Positions 53,401 through 64,000 of a stretch of DNA of 64,000 nucleotides are shown here, piece after piece; within the stretch, counting starts at the first letter, position 1, and each line of letters begins with the position of its first letter. The notes under the pieces were generated by a model that searched no databases, had not been told where the DNA came from, and worked only from the letters and a program-made list of their open reading frames with translations. The translations under genes were made by a program, and so were the position numbers. The stretch spans positions 5,915,501 through 5,979,500 of the forward strand of contig OW285190.1 in assembly GCA_935421135.1 (NCBI GenBank), given 5' to 3'. This DNA comes from Bugulina stolonifera. Taxonomy: Eukaryota > Bryozoa > Gymnolaemata > Cheilostomatida > Bugulidae.

Positions 53401-56400
53401 AGAGCAGAAACACAGTAACCAGATATTAAATAAGTATACATGGATTTGGTACAGAAGTAGAGAAATTTGAAATAGCCTTTGTTCTTCGTTTTTCTCTCTA
53501 TATTCTATTATGTTGACTACCCTTGTGCCAAAGGCTCAAGACCCAACCAACCCAAGGAAACTAAGGCTATTCAAATTTCTCCACAGCAAGCAGGATCCAT
53601 CTTCCACCAACTATCAGCAGATAATGAAATTTGGCCTCAGAATTCATACTGATGTGACAAGCAGATTTAATGTGACTGTACCAATAGACAGGGTCATTGA
53701 TCATACATGTAGTTGCCAACATACTGAATGTACAACCACATAGTGTTGGAAGCAATGTGAGCTGCCAGAATGTCATAAGAGAAAATCCAAAGTTAATAAT
53801 TCCTGTTCCATATTGTTCAGTTGAAAGGCTGTTGAATGCCATACCCATACTGACTGCTGAACCAAGAACACCTGCAGACACCACACCCCCAGATACCACA
53901 CTCACGGACACAACAGTATCCAATAATCAGAGATTATTACCTGACTCTGGTAAACCAACCAATCATACGGATGTGCCGGTTAGTACAAAGGCCAGAGGAG
54001 TACGTGTTAACGGCAGCAGCATGAGTGGTAAGTTAGAGATGTTTGTATATGACTGGAATAAATAATGTACTTTACAAAAAACTTTTACCTGCTCTACAAT
54101 GTTTACGATTTGTATAGGAATATGCAAAGTTGAAAAATAATTTTTCAAAGTAATATTTTATCAAAAATAGCTACGCTGGTATAATACAACTCATCAGGCG
54201 AAAATCTCCTATTCAGCTGATGTACATGCAAGTTAACTGTGAAAAAACAAGAATAATTTGCCGTTGCAAACCAAACGTGGTTCTTTCGTAGGTAAAGGTG
54301 ACTTTAATTTCTATGTGAAACACCCAAAAATATCTGCTTATAAACCTAGTGCACCTACCAAATTAACATGAGTATCATATATTAACCACTTTATTAGCCT
54401 GTTCCGGATAAATAATAGTCATACTTTGTAAACATAGAGTGATGTACATGTACAGTGTATCCGTATCTCTCTCTGGCTGCCATGAGCCTCCATGACTTCT
54501 AAATGTTTTTGCAATTTATCCAAAATAGTTTGAACGAACAGCTGACCTAAACTCATTTCAGCATAGAAGTTTTAAATGTGGCAAAAAATAAAAATTTTGA
54601 GCTGAGCTGTGGGTATAAATGTCACTATGTTGTAGGAATTACCAGCAATGCTTCGTCAGTCACGGATTCTCCTCCAGGAACTTTCATCATGTCTTATGTT
54701 CACATAATAGCCGCTAGTGCCGGTGCTGGAGGTCTTGTGTTGATAGTTACCATTATAGCAGTGCTGTGTCGAGTCACTAGAAGCTCTGATAGGAGGTAAG
54801 TATTACCTCACACTCTCTAGGTCTATGTTGATACAGTAAGACATCACTATTTGTGTAGCAAAGCCTAAAGCTGACCTCTCACATGTTGAAACTCAATTCT
54901 GTGTTATTTATTTGTGATTTTACTCTTCTTTTATCCCAATTGAAATCCATTTGTCAGAGTAATCTTGGCAAATATTGTGCAGGGTGTAAATTATTAGGTT
55001 AATTTACTGTTCTACTGCACCTACGTCTGGACTTGCTGAGTGACTATAATAATTGTGCACTCTAATTCTTAGCCAAATCAAGTCTAACTTGGCACTCGTT
55101 CAACAAACTCTTCCTGGAGGTGATGCCAACCACTACGACAGCATAGATGTGAACATGAATCTGGCATCTGGCAGCAGATCAAAGAAGGACTCAAACACCT
55201 CCGCATCACCAAAAGGTAGTAGCATGACTGACAACCATGTACATGTATACAGTAAAAGATGCCCTTTCCAGATGGGTTTATGTTTCACACTGCCATTTGG
55301 CAGTTACTGTGTGCCCCACTATTACATGTATTAGTAGGCTATCCTATGTCACTAAATTCTACATGCGCATACAAACACAGTGTGCTTGAAGGTGCCATTC
55401 TGTTCAATCTCAGCCAGTCAATCAGCCACATCTACATGCATGGTGCTGACACAGTGACTGAAATATTAATAATAATGCAACCATAATAATAATTCAATCA
55501 TAATAGCTCTATCTCTGAAAACTATATAATTTTTTTCTCTGTTGATTTAATATCAAATTCATCAAATAATGAGTTTAGCTGATGCATAGCTTGAAAATTA
55601 GATTATTTCAGAATCATAAATGTTATGATTAAATTACTTGGCAGTGATTAGTCGAAATTTAATGTTAAAAAATGCCTGCACTTTATACACAGGGTTTATT
55701 AGACAGTATTGATAGTGTTGTGGATTTTTTTTAAATTGGGAGCAATGCCATCTCGAACCCCTAACCTCCGGCACTCTGCCTAGCATGTGATTGAAGCTGT
55801 GACCTTACGATGTCCCAGGAAAAATCTGCAACAATATGTAGACAAGATGCATGTATACGCATCTAGTAGGAAGTTATTGTTTATTATGGTGACTATAGGA
55901 AGGTCTAGTGGTGAGACGTTATCTCTAGACATAGTATAACTCAATGTAACTCAATACAGCAGCAAGCGTGATCCTTTTTCCAATTTCCTCTAATGTAAAG
56001 TAGGTCAACTGGTCAACTAAACTGACCCAAACGTGTTAGCAGCTTCTCCATTATTAGAAGTTAGGCTACAACTACATGAAATAGGGCTACTCATTCTCTT
56101 TCCCTGCTGAGCAAAGAGTTAGACTGGTTGGACACAGAAGTAGAGAAAGTTGAGATAGTCTTTGTTCTTTGCGGGAGAAGTTGTCTGCTCTATTCAAATT
56201 CCTCCACTGCTGTAACTAACAGTGAGCAACTAACTGTAACCATTATACCATGTAAACCTACAGCATGCATTTAATACCACAATAACAACAGTTACCACCT
56301 CTGTCTTACTAAAATTATGTACATCTGATCCATGCAAGTCATAGGCAGCTACTTGTTATCTCATTAATGAGTCAAGCATGAATAATATACAATTGTAGAA

Positions 56401-59400
56401 TCCTTATCTAGAGATACTCATTCACCCAATTCTATTTCCCACGTTACCATGAATGATATCAACCACTCAGTAGTTTGTAAGTAAGTAAGTAAGTACAAAT
56501 AAGTAAGTAAGTACATGTAAGTGCATGTAAGTAAGTAAGGTTAGCACATGCCCCTGTGGAACAGTAAAACTACTGTTAGTGTTATCATAATAATTCAACT
56601 ACATAAATACTTATGGGTGAAACAGCCTACAGTGCTGTACATGTACACGTATATGTCCTATTGTACATGTATATGTACATTGTACTCATATATCTACACG
56701 TAATGTATTAAAATGGGGATAACTAATTTTATTGCATATTTGACAGGTGAACAAACAAGGACTCACTACCACACTCTGGAAGATCCACGATGTAAGAAGA
56801 CTCCGGGGTCCACGCGATGTAAATGTGACCTTGACCTGACTAGAGATGCTGACCCCAATGCTGCTGAGATCACACTCTACAGCGAGATAGACACAGAATC
56901 AGAAAGAGGCTTGCATTACTCCGTCTGCCATGGAAATGATCGTCTTAACTGTGTCTCAACAGAAGGGTTGGCATCCTCTAAAAACGTAATCATGCCATCA
57001 AGGTTGGTGTAGCCTGGCTTCCTAGAAAACCCATTCAGAATATGTACTAGTTTAGGCTTTAAGTCAATGAATACCATTGCATAGAACACAGGCTTTTAAT
57101 GGAATTAGAGGAATGAAATCAATTCTGAGTTGTTTTCTCCCGACTTGATTTAACTGCCTAGAATTATCCCATTGTAAACCTTCTAGTAGTACATTCAATC
57201 AAAGTGGTTTAATTGTATATATAATAATAATAAAACAACACGAGAAGAACATTTTAAGAGAAGACAACTTTAAAATATTCTTCAGGGCTCTCAACTTGAT
57301 AAAGTGAAAAATCCTAATAAAATGTTGAATTGAGGAAAAAGATGCCACTGCGGGGCCAGAGGCCCGCCAGCCTATGACGCGGGCTGCCTGGGAGGGGCAG
57401 CGGAGCGCCCTCCCGCGTTTGAAAATTTTTTAACCGTGTCATCTAAAATGGCACCAGTTCATGCAATTCTAGTCATATTTTACTTAAAATGTGCTGTGCT
57501 TGGTAGAGGTTGGAACATGCAACTTGTGTGTATTTATTTGGTAGAACAAACAAAGATGCAAATAGGGCATACAGTATATACATGTACAGAGTAGATGTAG
57601 GTGGTGGAGATAGTGGAAAGTATTGTGTATATATACAATAACAGATAACTATATGACACCATAATACAGATTTAAACAAAATACAGATATAGCCTATATC
57701 TCAGTGCTCAAAGTGTACCGGCTCGGTCAGGCTCGGCGAGCCTGTAAGAAATCGTCATGGCTTTCTTCTAGGCTCGCCGAGCCCTAACAATATAATGTGC
57801 TAAAGTTGGGTTTTCCCATACGCAGATGCTGGGAAAGTCGAAAACAATCAAGAGTCTGGCACGTTGCTCATATGAAAGCGCGTGATAGTATTAGTTTAAC
57901 GACAAAGCTAAGGGCGCGGCAATGTTGAGTAAATCCCCTTTTGGTCATCGTGACAAGCAATTGTAAATAGCTAGACCTTTCAGTGCAGGGAACAGCTTAT
58001 GCTTTATTTCCGGAACAAGTTGAACTTGTTTTCTTTCCATACTCTTGAGTTTCAATCAGTAAATTACTAATTATTTTTCACCGAAAACTATTGTAGCAGC
58101 TGCTCTTTTTGCAGTCAAGCTTGCAAAGCTGGTTAACTAAGTGAGTCAGTCGTTTTTAAAGTTCCAAAATGTTCTATGTGGCCCTGTGTACTATCTAATT
58201 TTCTTTTGTGATTTTTTTTGGTAGTCATCATGATCATCCTTATGATGAGATGAGCAAATTGGATAATCAATCATAATGATGATGATGATCATCATATGAT
58301 GTATAAATATTAATATAATTATGATAATAATAATAAAATTATCATTGTTGTTAGAATAATGATGATAATAGTAATTATATTATTATTATTGCTAATAATA
58401 GAAATAGTAATAGTGGTTGTATTTTTTATTAATAATAAAAAATGCCCTTTTTGATAAACTATTATTATTATTAATGATATATATGATGGCTATTATTATG
58501 AAAATTTTAATAATAATATTAAATATTAATTCATCTTCCAAATAAGTCATATCTTGCCCCTAATATATACTTCAGCTTGCTTGTAAGATGTTGAATTTTT
58601 GAAATTTTCCGCTGCGCGGGCTAGGCGGGGGGTGCCCGCACCCCACCCCCCGCACCCCCCTCCCACCCTATATCAGAGCCTGTAAGAACTCCCATACACT
58701 TTGAGCACTGCTATATCTGTATGGCTCCAAGTGGAAGTGGAACAAATGAGGTGGGTGCACAGTGCATGCGAAATGTTTGAGATGTTTTGACTTGTCTCCC
58801 TTGTTTTCTTGTCACTATCTAAAATGTTATATATTTGTGGGTAAACAGTAGTACTTGGGACTTTCTAACACAAAAATATTTGCAACATATGCAATCACAT
58901 ATCTCTTATGTGTTATTTTGTAAAACCTATTAATATCAAACTGAAAAATACATTAGACATCCATTTGATTCAAATATTAAATTGACTAGGTTAGCGACCT
59001 CTCAACCCCCTATTGATTCCATTGGACAGACTTTGTTTGTGTATGGCTTTGGTGCTAGTTAGCCTACTAGCAAAGGGAGTACTCTCTTTGCTACTAGTAA
59101 CAAATCCTAAAGCCTAGAGCCCACTATAGCGTTTTAGCCTACGCGCAGTGATACGCGTATGCTGAAGCGTACTAATTTTAGTTACGCTAGGCAAAAGCGC
59201 ACCATCCCATATCTACTGGATCAAACGCGCAAAGTGTGATGATGCGCTCTGTTCCCATTGGTCAATTCTAGATTGCCCTTGACATTTGCTTACCAGCCAT
59301 CTTTTTTTATTTCTGTACATGTTTGATGGTGAAGAACTACAACGAAAGATAATGGCCAGTCAGAAGAGAAAAATTAATGTGGATGAGGAGCTTTTGATTA

Positions 59401-62400
59401 ATTTAGTGAGAGAAAATGACTGTCTTTATAACATTAACTCTAAAAGTTATAAAGATGAAACAGTTAAGCTAAATTGCTGGGCTGAAATAGCCGAAAGTTT
59501 AGATTTGGAAAAGAACTCCGAAACTTGTAAGTACTAGTCAGTGAGTTTTTTTAGGTTAGTAGTGACATAATTAACTCTGCAAGTATTTAGTACCAAACTG
59601 GGTTGATGTGTGTCAGTTACAGGACGTTTCGAACTTGGACAGTTCAACACCAAACAGTATGAAATGCCAAATCTCAACTACACCACCAGATTTCAACTAG
59701 TTTTTATATTTAATATCATTGTTATTCAATTAATTAACTACAATTAATTATCTATGAGTTGTGTTCTTCTAAATGTAATCTATACAATTTGAAACTGTTC
59801 GGTTGAGAACTGTCTGGTTGTGAAACTTCATGTCTAGAACTGTCTCTTTACCAGTTGCAGGATGAATGTTGATAAAACACACATGATTGCGAATGAGTGA
59901 GCTGGCAGACCAGGCTCCTTGTAAATCAATGTAAGTCATTTTCTTTTAATTTTTATTCATTCTTCTTCAGATGGACTCCTTAAACTAAAATGGAAGTACA
60001 TACGGGACTGCTATGTCAGGAAAAGGGCACAGCACAACAAGGAGACCGCGTCGGGGGCTGCTGCTAAGAAGCCTCCTTCGTGGCGACACTGGGAGGGAAT
60101 GCAGTGGCTCAACCCTTACTTGACCAGAAATGTGTAAGTAAACAGACCCAACCAGTATATTGTGCCCACACGTAATAGGGAGAAGACCTTTCTGCATTTA
60201 TCTAGCACTGTCAGCTACACACAGTACTTGTTGTAAATTGCTGTAATTGTTGTAAGTGGTAACAATCTGGCAGCTGTTCATTTGAAAATTAATTTAAAGT
60301 CTGTTTCTTTTTCATAGAACTACAAGTAATCTAACATCGGTGCAGCAGTCTGTATCATCACTAGACGCAGAGCAGATGTTGGAAACGGATACAAGTAGCA
60401 ACGCCGACAGCAATTGGTCAGATGTAACTCCAACAGCCAACCTGTCCACACCAACTCCCACTCCAGCACTCACACCAACTCCCACTCCAGCACGCACACC
60501 AAATCCCACTCCAGCCCGCACACCAAAAAGAAAACGGGTGAGTGGAGCAACAGCAGAGCTGTCCAGTCTGGAGGCTTTGCTGTTTAAAGAGCTATCAGAG
60601 CCAAGAGCAGAGCAGACAGAGGATGAGTTTGTTCGCTTTGGTAGGGAAGTTGCAGATGACATAAGGAAATTGCACTCCGAACACCAGCAAGCACTGGCTA
60701 TGCGGGAGATTAGGGATGTGATATTTAAACACCGATTCCCAACTGCCAGATTCCCATCTGCCAACCCGCCTACCACCACCCACTACACACCGCCTACCAC
60801 CACCCACTACACACCGTATGAAGATGCACCTACTTACACACAGCTATGATGATGTACATGTATATTGATTGTATAATAATTTCATTCACATAAATAAAAT
60901 AATTAGCTATTACACCATATTTTACTAAACTATATTATGATATATACCATACATGTACATATTCATGTACTGTGTATCCTAAAATATATCTTTGACCAAA
61001 ATACAAAAGTGGCAGTATTTTCTAGAATGCTGTGAGATGAAAACAAGTCTGCATGCATCATGCAGTGTCGTTTGAAACCAGTTAATTAGTCTCGGGTGTG
61101 TTATTTCATCCAGTTCTGTTAACCCAGGCTTCTTGCCACTCAACAGCTCCCGGTCCATTAAGATAACCCACAAGTGCATCTCTGACTTCCAGAGCTGTTC
61201 TGGTGGATCGTCTCGGAACAGCTCTCAGGTTACTACCATGGTCGCGTTCTCCATCTCTCCAAGCACCATCGACCACTTCTCCATTTGGGTACACGACATC
61301 AGCATAGCCTGGTGGTGTGTATGTAGCTGGTGATTTTTTCCTCATCATATTATGTAGAACACAGCACGCAAGTATCACCTTGTTAGCATGTTGTGGCGTC
61401 ATATGTAGTGTCCTGTGACAAGAAAGAAAGACTAACGCAAATCTAAACGCAAGACAGACCACATGCACTGTACTATCACGGCCAAATATCTACATGGTTA
61501 TAGTAGCACAGCACCGAGTAGGGGTTAGATGCCTGTATGTTGAAATGAGAATTCACTAAAAGATGTGTGCATTGTGGTACGCATTAGGACTCACCTCTTG
61601 AGAACTCTCCATCGGGAAACCGTGATCCCAAATGCATTTTCTATGGTTCGCCTTGCCCGACTCAGTCTATAGTTGTAGATACGGTGTTTTATTTCTTTTA
61701 CATTAGAACCTGGTATCGGTCTCATCAGCCATGTCTTCAGAGGAAACGCTTCATCCGCCACGAAAAAGTATGGTGATACAACATCAGAATCTGAAGCAAG
61801 AAAGTTCAGTAACAATAGATTATTACATAATTTGAGGACTCGCATAGATTCAATGGGATTCCATAACCCAGAATAACACTGTCACGAAAGTATTTGCGGG
61901 TGATAGTAGAAGAACAGCAAAACAAGTCACAACAACTTGCATTGCACTGATGCAACAATCCTAGTAATGTTCAACATTTCAAAACTACTGTACATGTTTT
62001 AAAAACAGAGTGATAAATATACCTATTTATATTTTGAAATAATTTAATTTTTATATATAATTTTTCTACAGGTCCAGTAAAAGACTCTACCTTTTAGTGG
62101 TTCTTCAGGAGGTAGCTGTAGCTGATTGTTCACTATACTTTGGTTTAGTGAACAATGTTCCCATGTGCCGCCATCTGACCATCTGCCCGAGGTACCAACG
62201 TCTACATACAGGAAGTTGTAATTTGCATCGCACATCGCTAGGAGTACTATGCTAAAGAACTTCTTGTAGTTGAAGTATTCTGAGCCTGTATTGTTGGGGC
62301 ACTGTATAGCACAGTGCTTTCCATCAATTGCTCCCAGGCAGTGTGGCAGATCCCATAGCGAATGGAAGTCAGTAGCTACTTTCTTCCACTGCTCATTAGT

Positions 62401-63520
62401 GGAGGGGGTTATCATATATCTGGTCTTGCAGCAGTCCCAAATTGAGTCACAAGTTTCAAAAATAATTCTTCTGGCTGTCGATCTGCCAATTCTAAAGAAT
62501 AGAGCGATGGTGGGGAATGAATCACCAGTAGCTAAGTAATAAATAGTGATGCCTAACCTTTGATCAGGTGAGATGGCTTTCCTGAAAAAAGTGTCCTGTC
62601 TGGTAATACTGTCTCTCAGAATGTCTAGGAGCTCATTAAAAGTATCTATGTCCATTCTGAAAGCTTCCCGATGCTTATCAGGGTAGTGTTCACGTAGTGC
62701 TGCCATACATGTGTGCCAAGCACCCTGAGTGGGCCGAGTGAGATGGAGTGGATGTACCCAGTATTTCCTTTTTGTTTCTGTCTGTCTCTTCTTTCTCAGA
62801 TACAAATATGTCAAACCAAGTAAACGTATTCTTCTCCTTCTTGCAACCCTATCAGACATATTTAGGTGGTGGTGTGACAGCAGTACTGATGATAATAAAC
62901 AAGAAAATGATCACAAACGAAAAATTCAGCTGAGGCTTGTTGATTTGTGCAACTTTCCGTTTCCTTTATAGAGGGCGCTTGAGCGCCGGCTTCCCATTGG
63001 CTAAAAGAATTGTTCGTGGAGTTTTCTTCTCGGGAAGATAACTCCACGTGGAGTTTTTTCTCGGGAAGATAACTCCACAGTCTGAATATATACGCTTGTG
63101 TGGGTGCTGAAAACAGTTAGCGTAAGCGTTTACTCGCGTATATTACGCGCTCACAAACGCTATAGTGGGCTCTAGGCTTAACACAATAGCAAAATCCGAA
63201 CAGTGAGTGGAAAATATGGAAATCCGTCCGAATGCCCAAAAGGGAAGGACAAATCCGAACAATTTGGATTTAATCCGAGTAGTTGAGAGCCCTGTTCTTT
63301 GTTTAAAATCCTAGTTATAACACTTCTACCAATGTGCATGCATTAAAATTGTCATAATAGTAAATTTCTAACTATTGTAGGCTATGGTCATACATTTAAA
63401 TTGTATTGCAGACCTGGTGATAACTTCTATATGGCTGTCTTATTGGACACTGACCAGGAAACAGAGGCTAAGCAGGGACAAACGGACAACAGCTCCTGCT
63501 TGTATGAAGCATGTAACTAA
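50483..63520 (+). CDS. Receptor gene C: two CUB-like domains, one TM segment, tyrosine-rich tail
   Basis: Eight exons join in frame to 634 residues: 50483-50561, 51348-51758, 52919-53350, 53713-54027, 54636-54795, 55073-55215, 56747-57002 and 63412-63520. Exon 1 is a signal peptide ([17 protein letters not shown]). Exons 2 and 3 are CUB-like with paired cysteines. Exon 4 is a Thr/Pro-rich stalk ([15 protein letters not shown]). Exon 5 has the membrane segment ([17 protein letters not shown]). The tail has HYDSI, HYHTL, LYSEI, HYSVC and, in the last exon, FYMAV. Intron phases equal those of gene A. Exon 4's acceptor was chosen because it alone keeps the frame. Intron 7 (6.4 kb) is filled by nested transposons. 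Confidence 0.78.
50594..50695 (+). repeat. tRNA-derived SINE head
   Basis: Box-A-like GGTGTAGTGGTAGCATG and box-B-like GAGTTCAAACCCC (about 50661) have Pol III spacing. The sequence is not a full tRNA. It lies in intron 1 of gene C. Confidence 0.55.
53450..53590. repeat. Short inverted repeat in intron 3 of gene C
   Basis: AGAAATTTGAAATAGCC at left pairs with GGCTATTCAAATTTCT at right. A diverged relative lies at about 56140-56215 (AGAAAGTTGAGATAG ... CTATTCAAATTCCT). It is probably a small MITE family. Confidence 0.55.
56478..56542. repeat. GTAA tetranucleotide microsatellite
   Basis: Repeated gtaa units with interruptions by acatgtaa, in intron 6 of gene C. Confidence 0.85.
57702..58710. 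mobile_element. hAT-type MITE, 1.0 kb, with perfect 8-bp target duplication
   Basis: The ends CAGTGCTCAAAGTGTA and CACTTTGAGCACTG are inverted, and ctatatct flanks both sides (57694-57701 and 58711-58718). The left arm has a GC palindrome around GGCTCGGCGAGCC. The interior is an ATA/TAA-rich stretch. There is no coding sequence. Confidence 0.9.
59319..60849 (+). CDS. MADF/Myb-like accessory protein of Harbinger
   Basis: Three exons join in frame: 59319-59526, 59971-60133 and 60318-60849 (300 residues from the first ATG; a second ATG lies at 59352). The first two exons give a MADF-type DNA-binding domain ([18 protein letters not shown], then CWAEIAESL, then [12 protein letters not shown]). 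The middle has a TPTPTPA-type repeat and a basic signal (PKRKR). The C-terminal [18 protein letters not shown] is BESS-like. In Harbinger transposons this second protein binds the terminal sequence and carries the transposase into the nucleus. The acceptor at 60317 keeps the frame. Confidence 0.85.
61106..62859 (-). CDS. PIF/Harbinger transposase (DDE_Tnp_4)
   Basis: Three exons on the minus strand join in frame to 423 residues: 62859-62091, 61790-61595 and 61412-61106. A helix-turn-helix-like region lies near [20 protein letters not shown]. The catalytic triad is present: LGAIDGKH (first Asp), FLYVDVG (second Asp) and [11 protein letters not shown] (Glu, in exon 2), followed by ACCVLHN (exon 3). 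The enzyme cuts out and inserts the element at TWA sites. No disabling change is visible, so this copy may be active. Both intron borders are GT-AG. Confidence 0.92.
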
Positions 63521-64000
63521 GTATGACAGTTAGTAGTTGTCTTCCCTCTACTCCATAGATCTGAGGCTATCAGTTGTTCTGCTCTTCACTAGTTTTACTA
63601 CCCAAGGGAACACAACTCCTATATATACAATAGTCATATGAGGTAATCACATAATTCATGCTGTACATTTCATTAGCTCAATTAACTTCACATGTACATA
63701 TATATTAGTAGGAAACTAGAAACAGTATGGAGTGCTACATGTTTACAACTGCGCCATGTAGGGTCTTCTGGCATTCAATATTAATAACGATAATAATCAT
63801 TGACCAATGTTATTGACCAAATGAATTTCTTAAAAATCAATTACTTTTAGCCAAAAACCACCGCTATGCTGTATACACTGAGTGTGTCATATAATCTCCG
63901 TTCATAATATTTTACACAAATTACCAGTGTATTCTAGTCAAATTGTTTGCTCAATATGTTACTATAGTTACAGTACTGTGTCCATGTTATTACATGCTAT
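63521..64000. other. 3' flank of gene C
   Basis: No feature is seen up to the window end. Confidence 0.5.

Larger units (their letters stand above)
59111..63178. mobile_element. PIF/Harbinger DNA transposon, apparently complete
   Basis: AGCCTAGAGCCCACTATAGC at left is inverted at right, flanked by taa on both sides (59108-59110 and 63179-63181), the 3-bp target typical of PIF/Harbinger. It holds the two genes of the superfamily in convergent orientation, both open and with all catalytic residues. Confidence 0.92.
57283..63294. mobile_element. Outer element with CAGGGCTCTCAAC ends, hAT-like
   Basis: CAGGGCTCTCAAC (57283) and its complement (ending 63294) are inverted. The ends resemble hAT termini of the CAGGGGTTCTCAAC type. 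The flanks share only ttctt, not an 8-bp duplication, so the class is uncertain. Its own DNA is about 0.9 kb; the rest is two later insertions (57702-58710 and 59111-63178). Confidence 0.5.

Noticed and set aside
53510..53743. A separate small gene or extra exon in gene C
   Set aside because: Its frame does not join exon 3 and ends in a stop; the exon starting at 53713 in another frame fits the phases.

Overview
This is animal nuclear DNA. Its genes are split by GT-AG introns and encode secreted or membrane modules (CUB, sushi), and it is crowded with metazoan transposons. A sponge or another early-branching invertebrate is my best guess; nothing here proves the species. I worked by reading the sequence and checking reading frame and intron phase by hand; no database search was run.

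Host genes. Three paralogous single-pass receptor genes lie head to tail on the plus strand: gene A (10434-26373, 531 aa), gene B (42719-48323, 458 aa) and gene C (50483-63520, 634 aa). Each has a signal-peptide exon, one or two CUB-like exons (gene B has one CUB and one sushi exon), a Ser/Thr-rich stalk, one transmembrane exon and a tail of three exons rich in tyrosine motifs, some matching the ITIM consensus. Intron phases are identical in A and C (1-1-1-1-2-1-2), and B lacks one ectodomain exon (1-1-1-2-1-2). They look like innate-immune or recognition receptors. The last introns of A and C are swollen by transposons.

Mobile elements. 1-5433 is the 5' part of a Ty3/gypsy LTR retrotransposon on the minus strand; its pol runs off the left edge and a GGGAAAC slippery site sits at the end of gag. 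16629-25851 is a 9.2-kb Polinton (Maverick) with a 6-bp target duplication. It encodes a packaging ATPase, integrase with chromodomain, penton-like and major capsid proteins, and an adenain-like protease, but no DNA polymerase; several structural genes are broken. 27493-37030 is a second element with nearly the same termini and its own 6-bp duplication. It carries no viral gene. It holds two divergently transcribed, intron-containing genes: one for an IkB-like ankyrin protein with an N-terminal ESGxxS degron-like motif, and one for an unrecognised Cys/His and Ser/Thr-rich protein. Both elements contain a minisatellite built on the octamer ACATCGGG next to CCAAT/TATA promoters. This pair is the most unusual thing in the window.

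Other repeats. Intron 7 of gene C holds a nest: an outer CAGGGCTCTCAAC-ended element, a 1-kb hAT MITE with a perfect 8-bp duplication, and an apparently intact PIF/Harbinger transposon with both its MADF/Myb-like and DDE transposase genes. Elsewhere there are decayed Tc1/mariner and LINE fragments, other hAT and palindromic MITEs, two tRNA-derived SINE heads and several minisatellites. The stretches 7006-9180, 12555-13300, 37037-38580 and 48324-50482 hold nothing else I can support.
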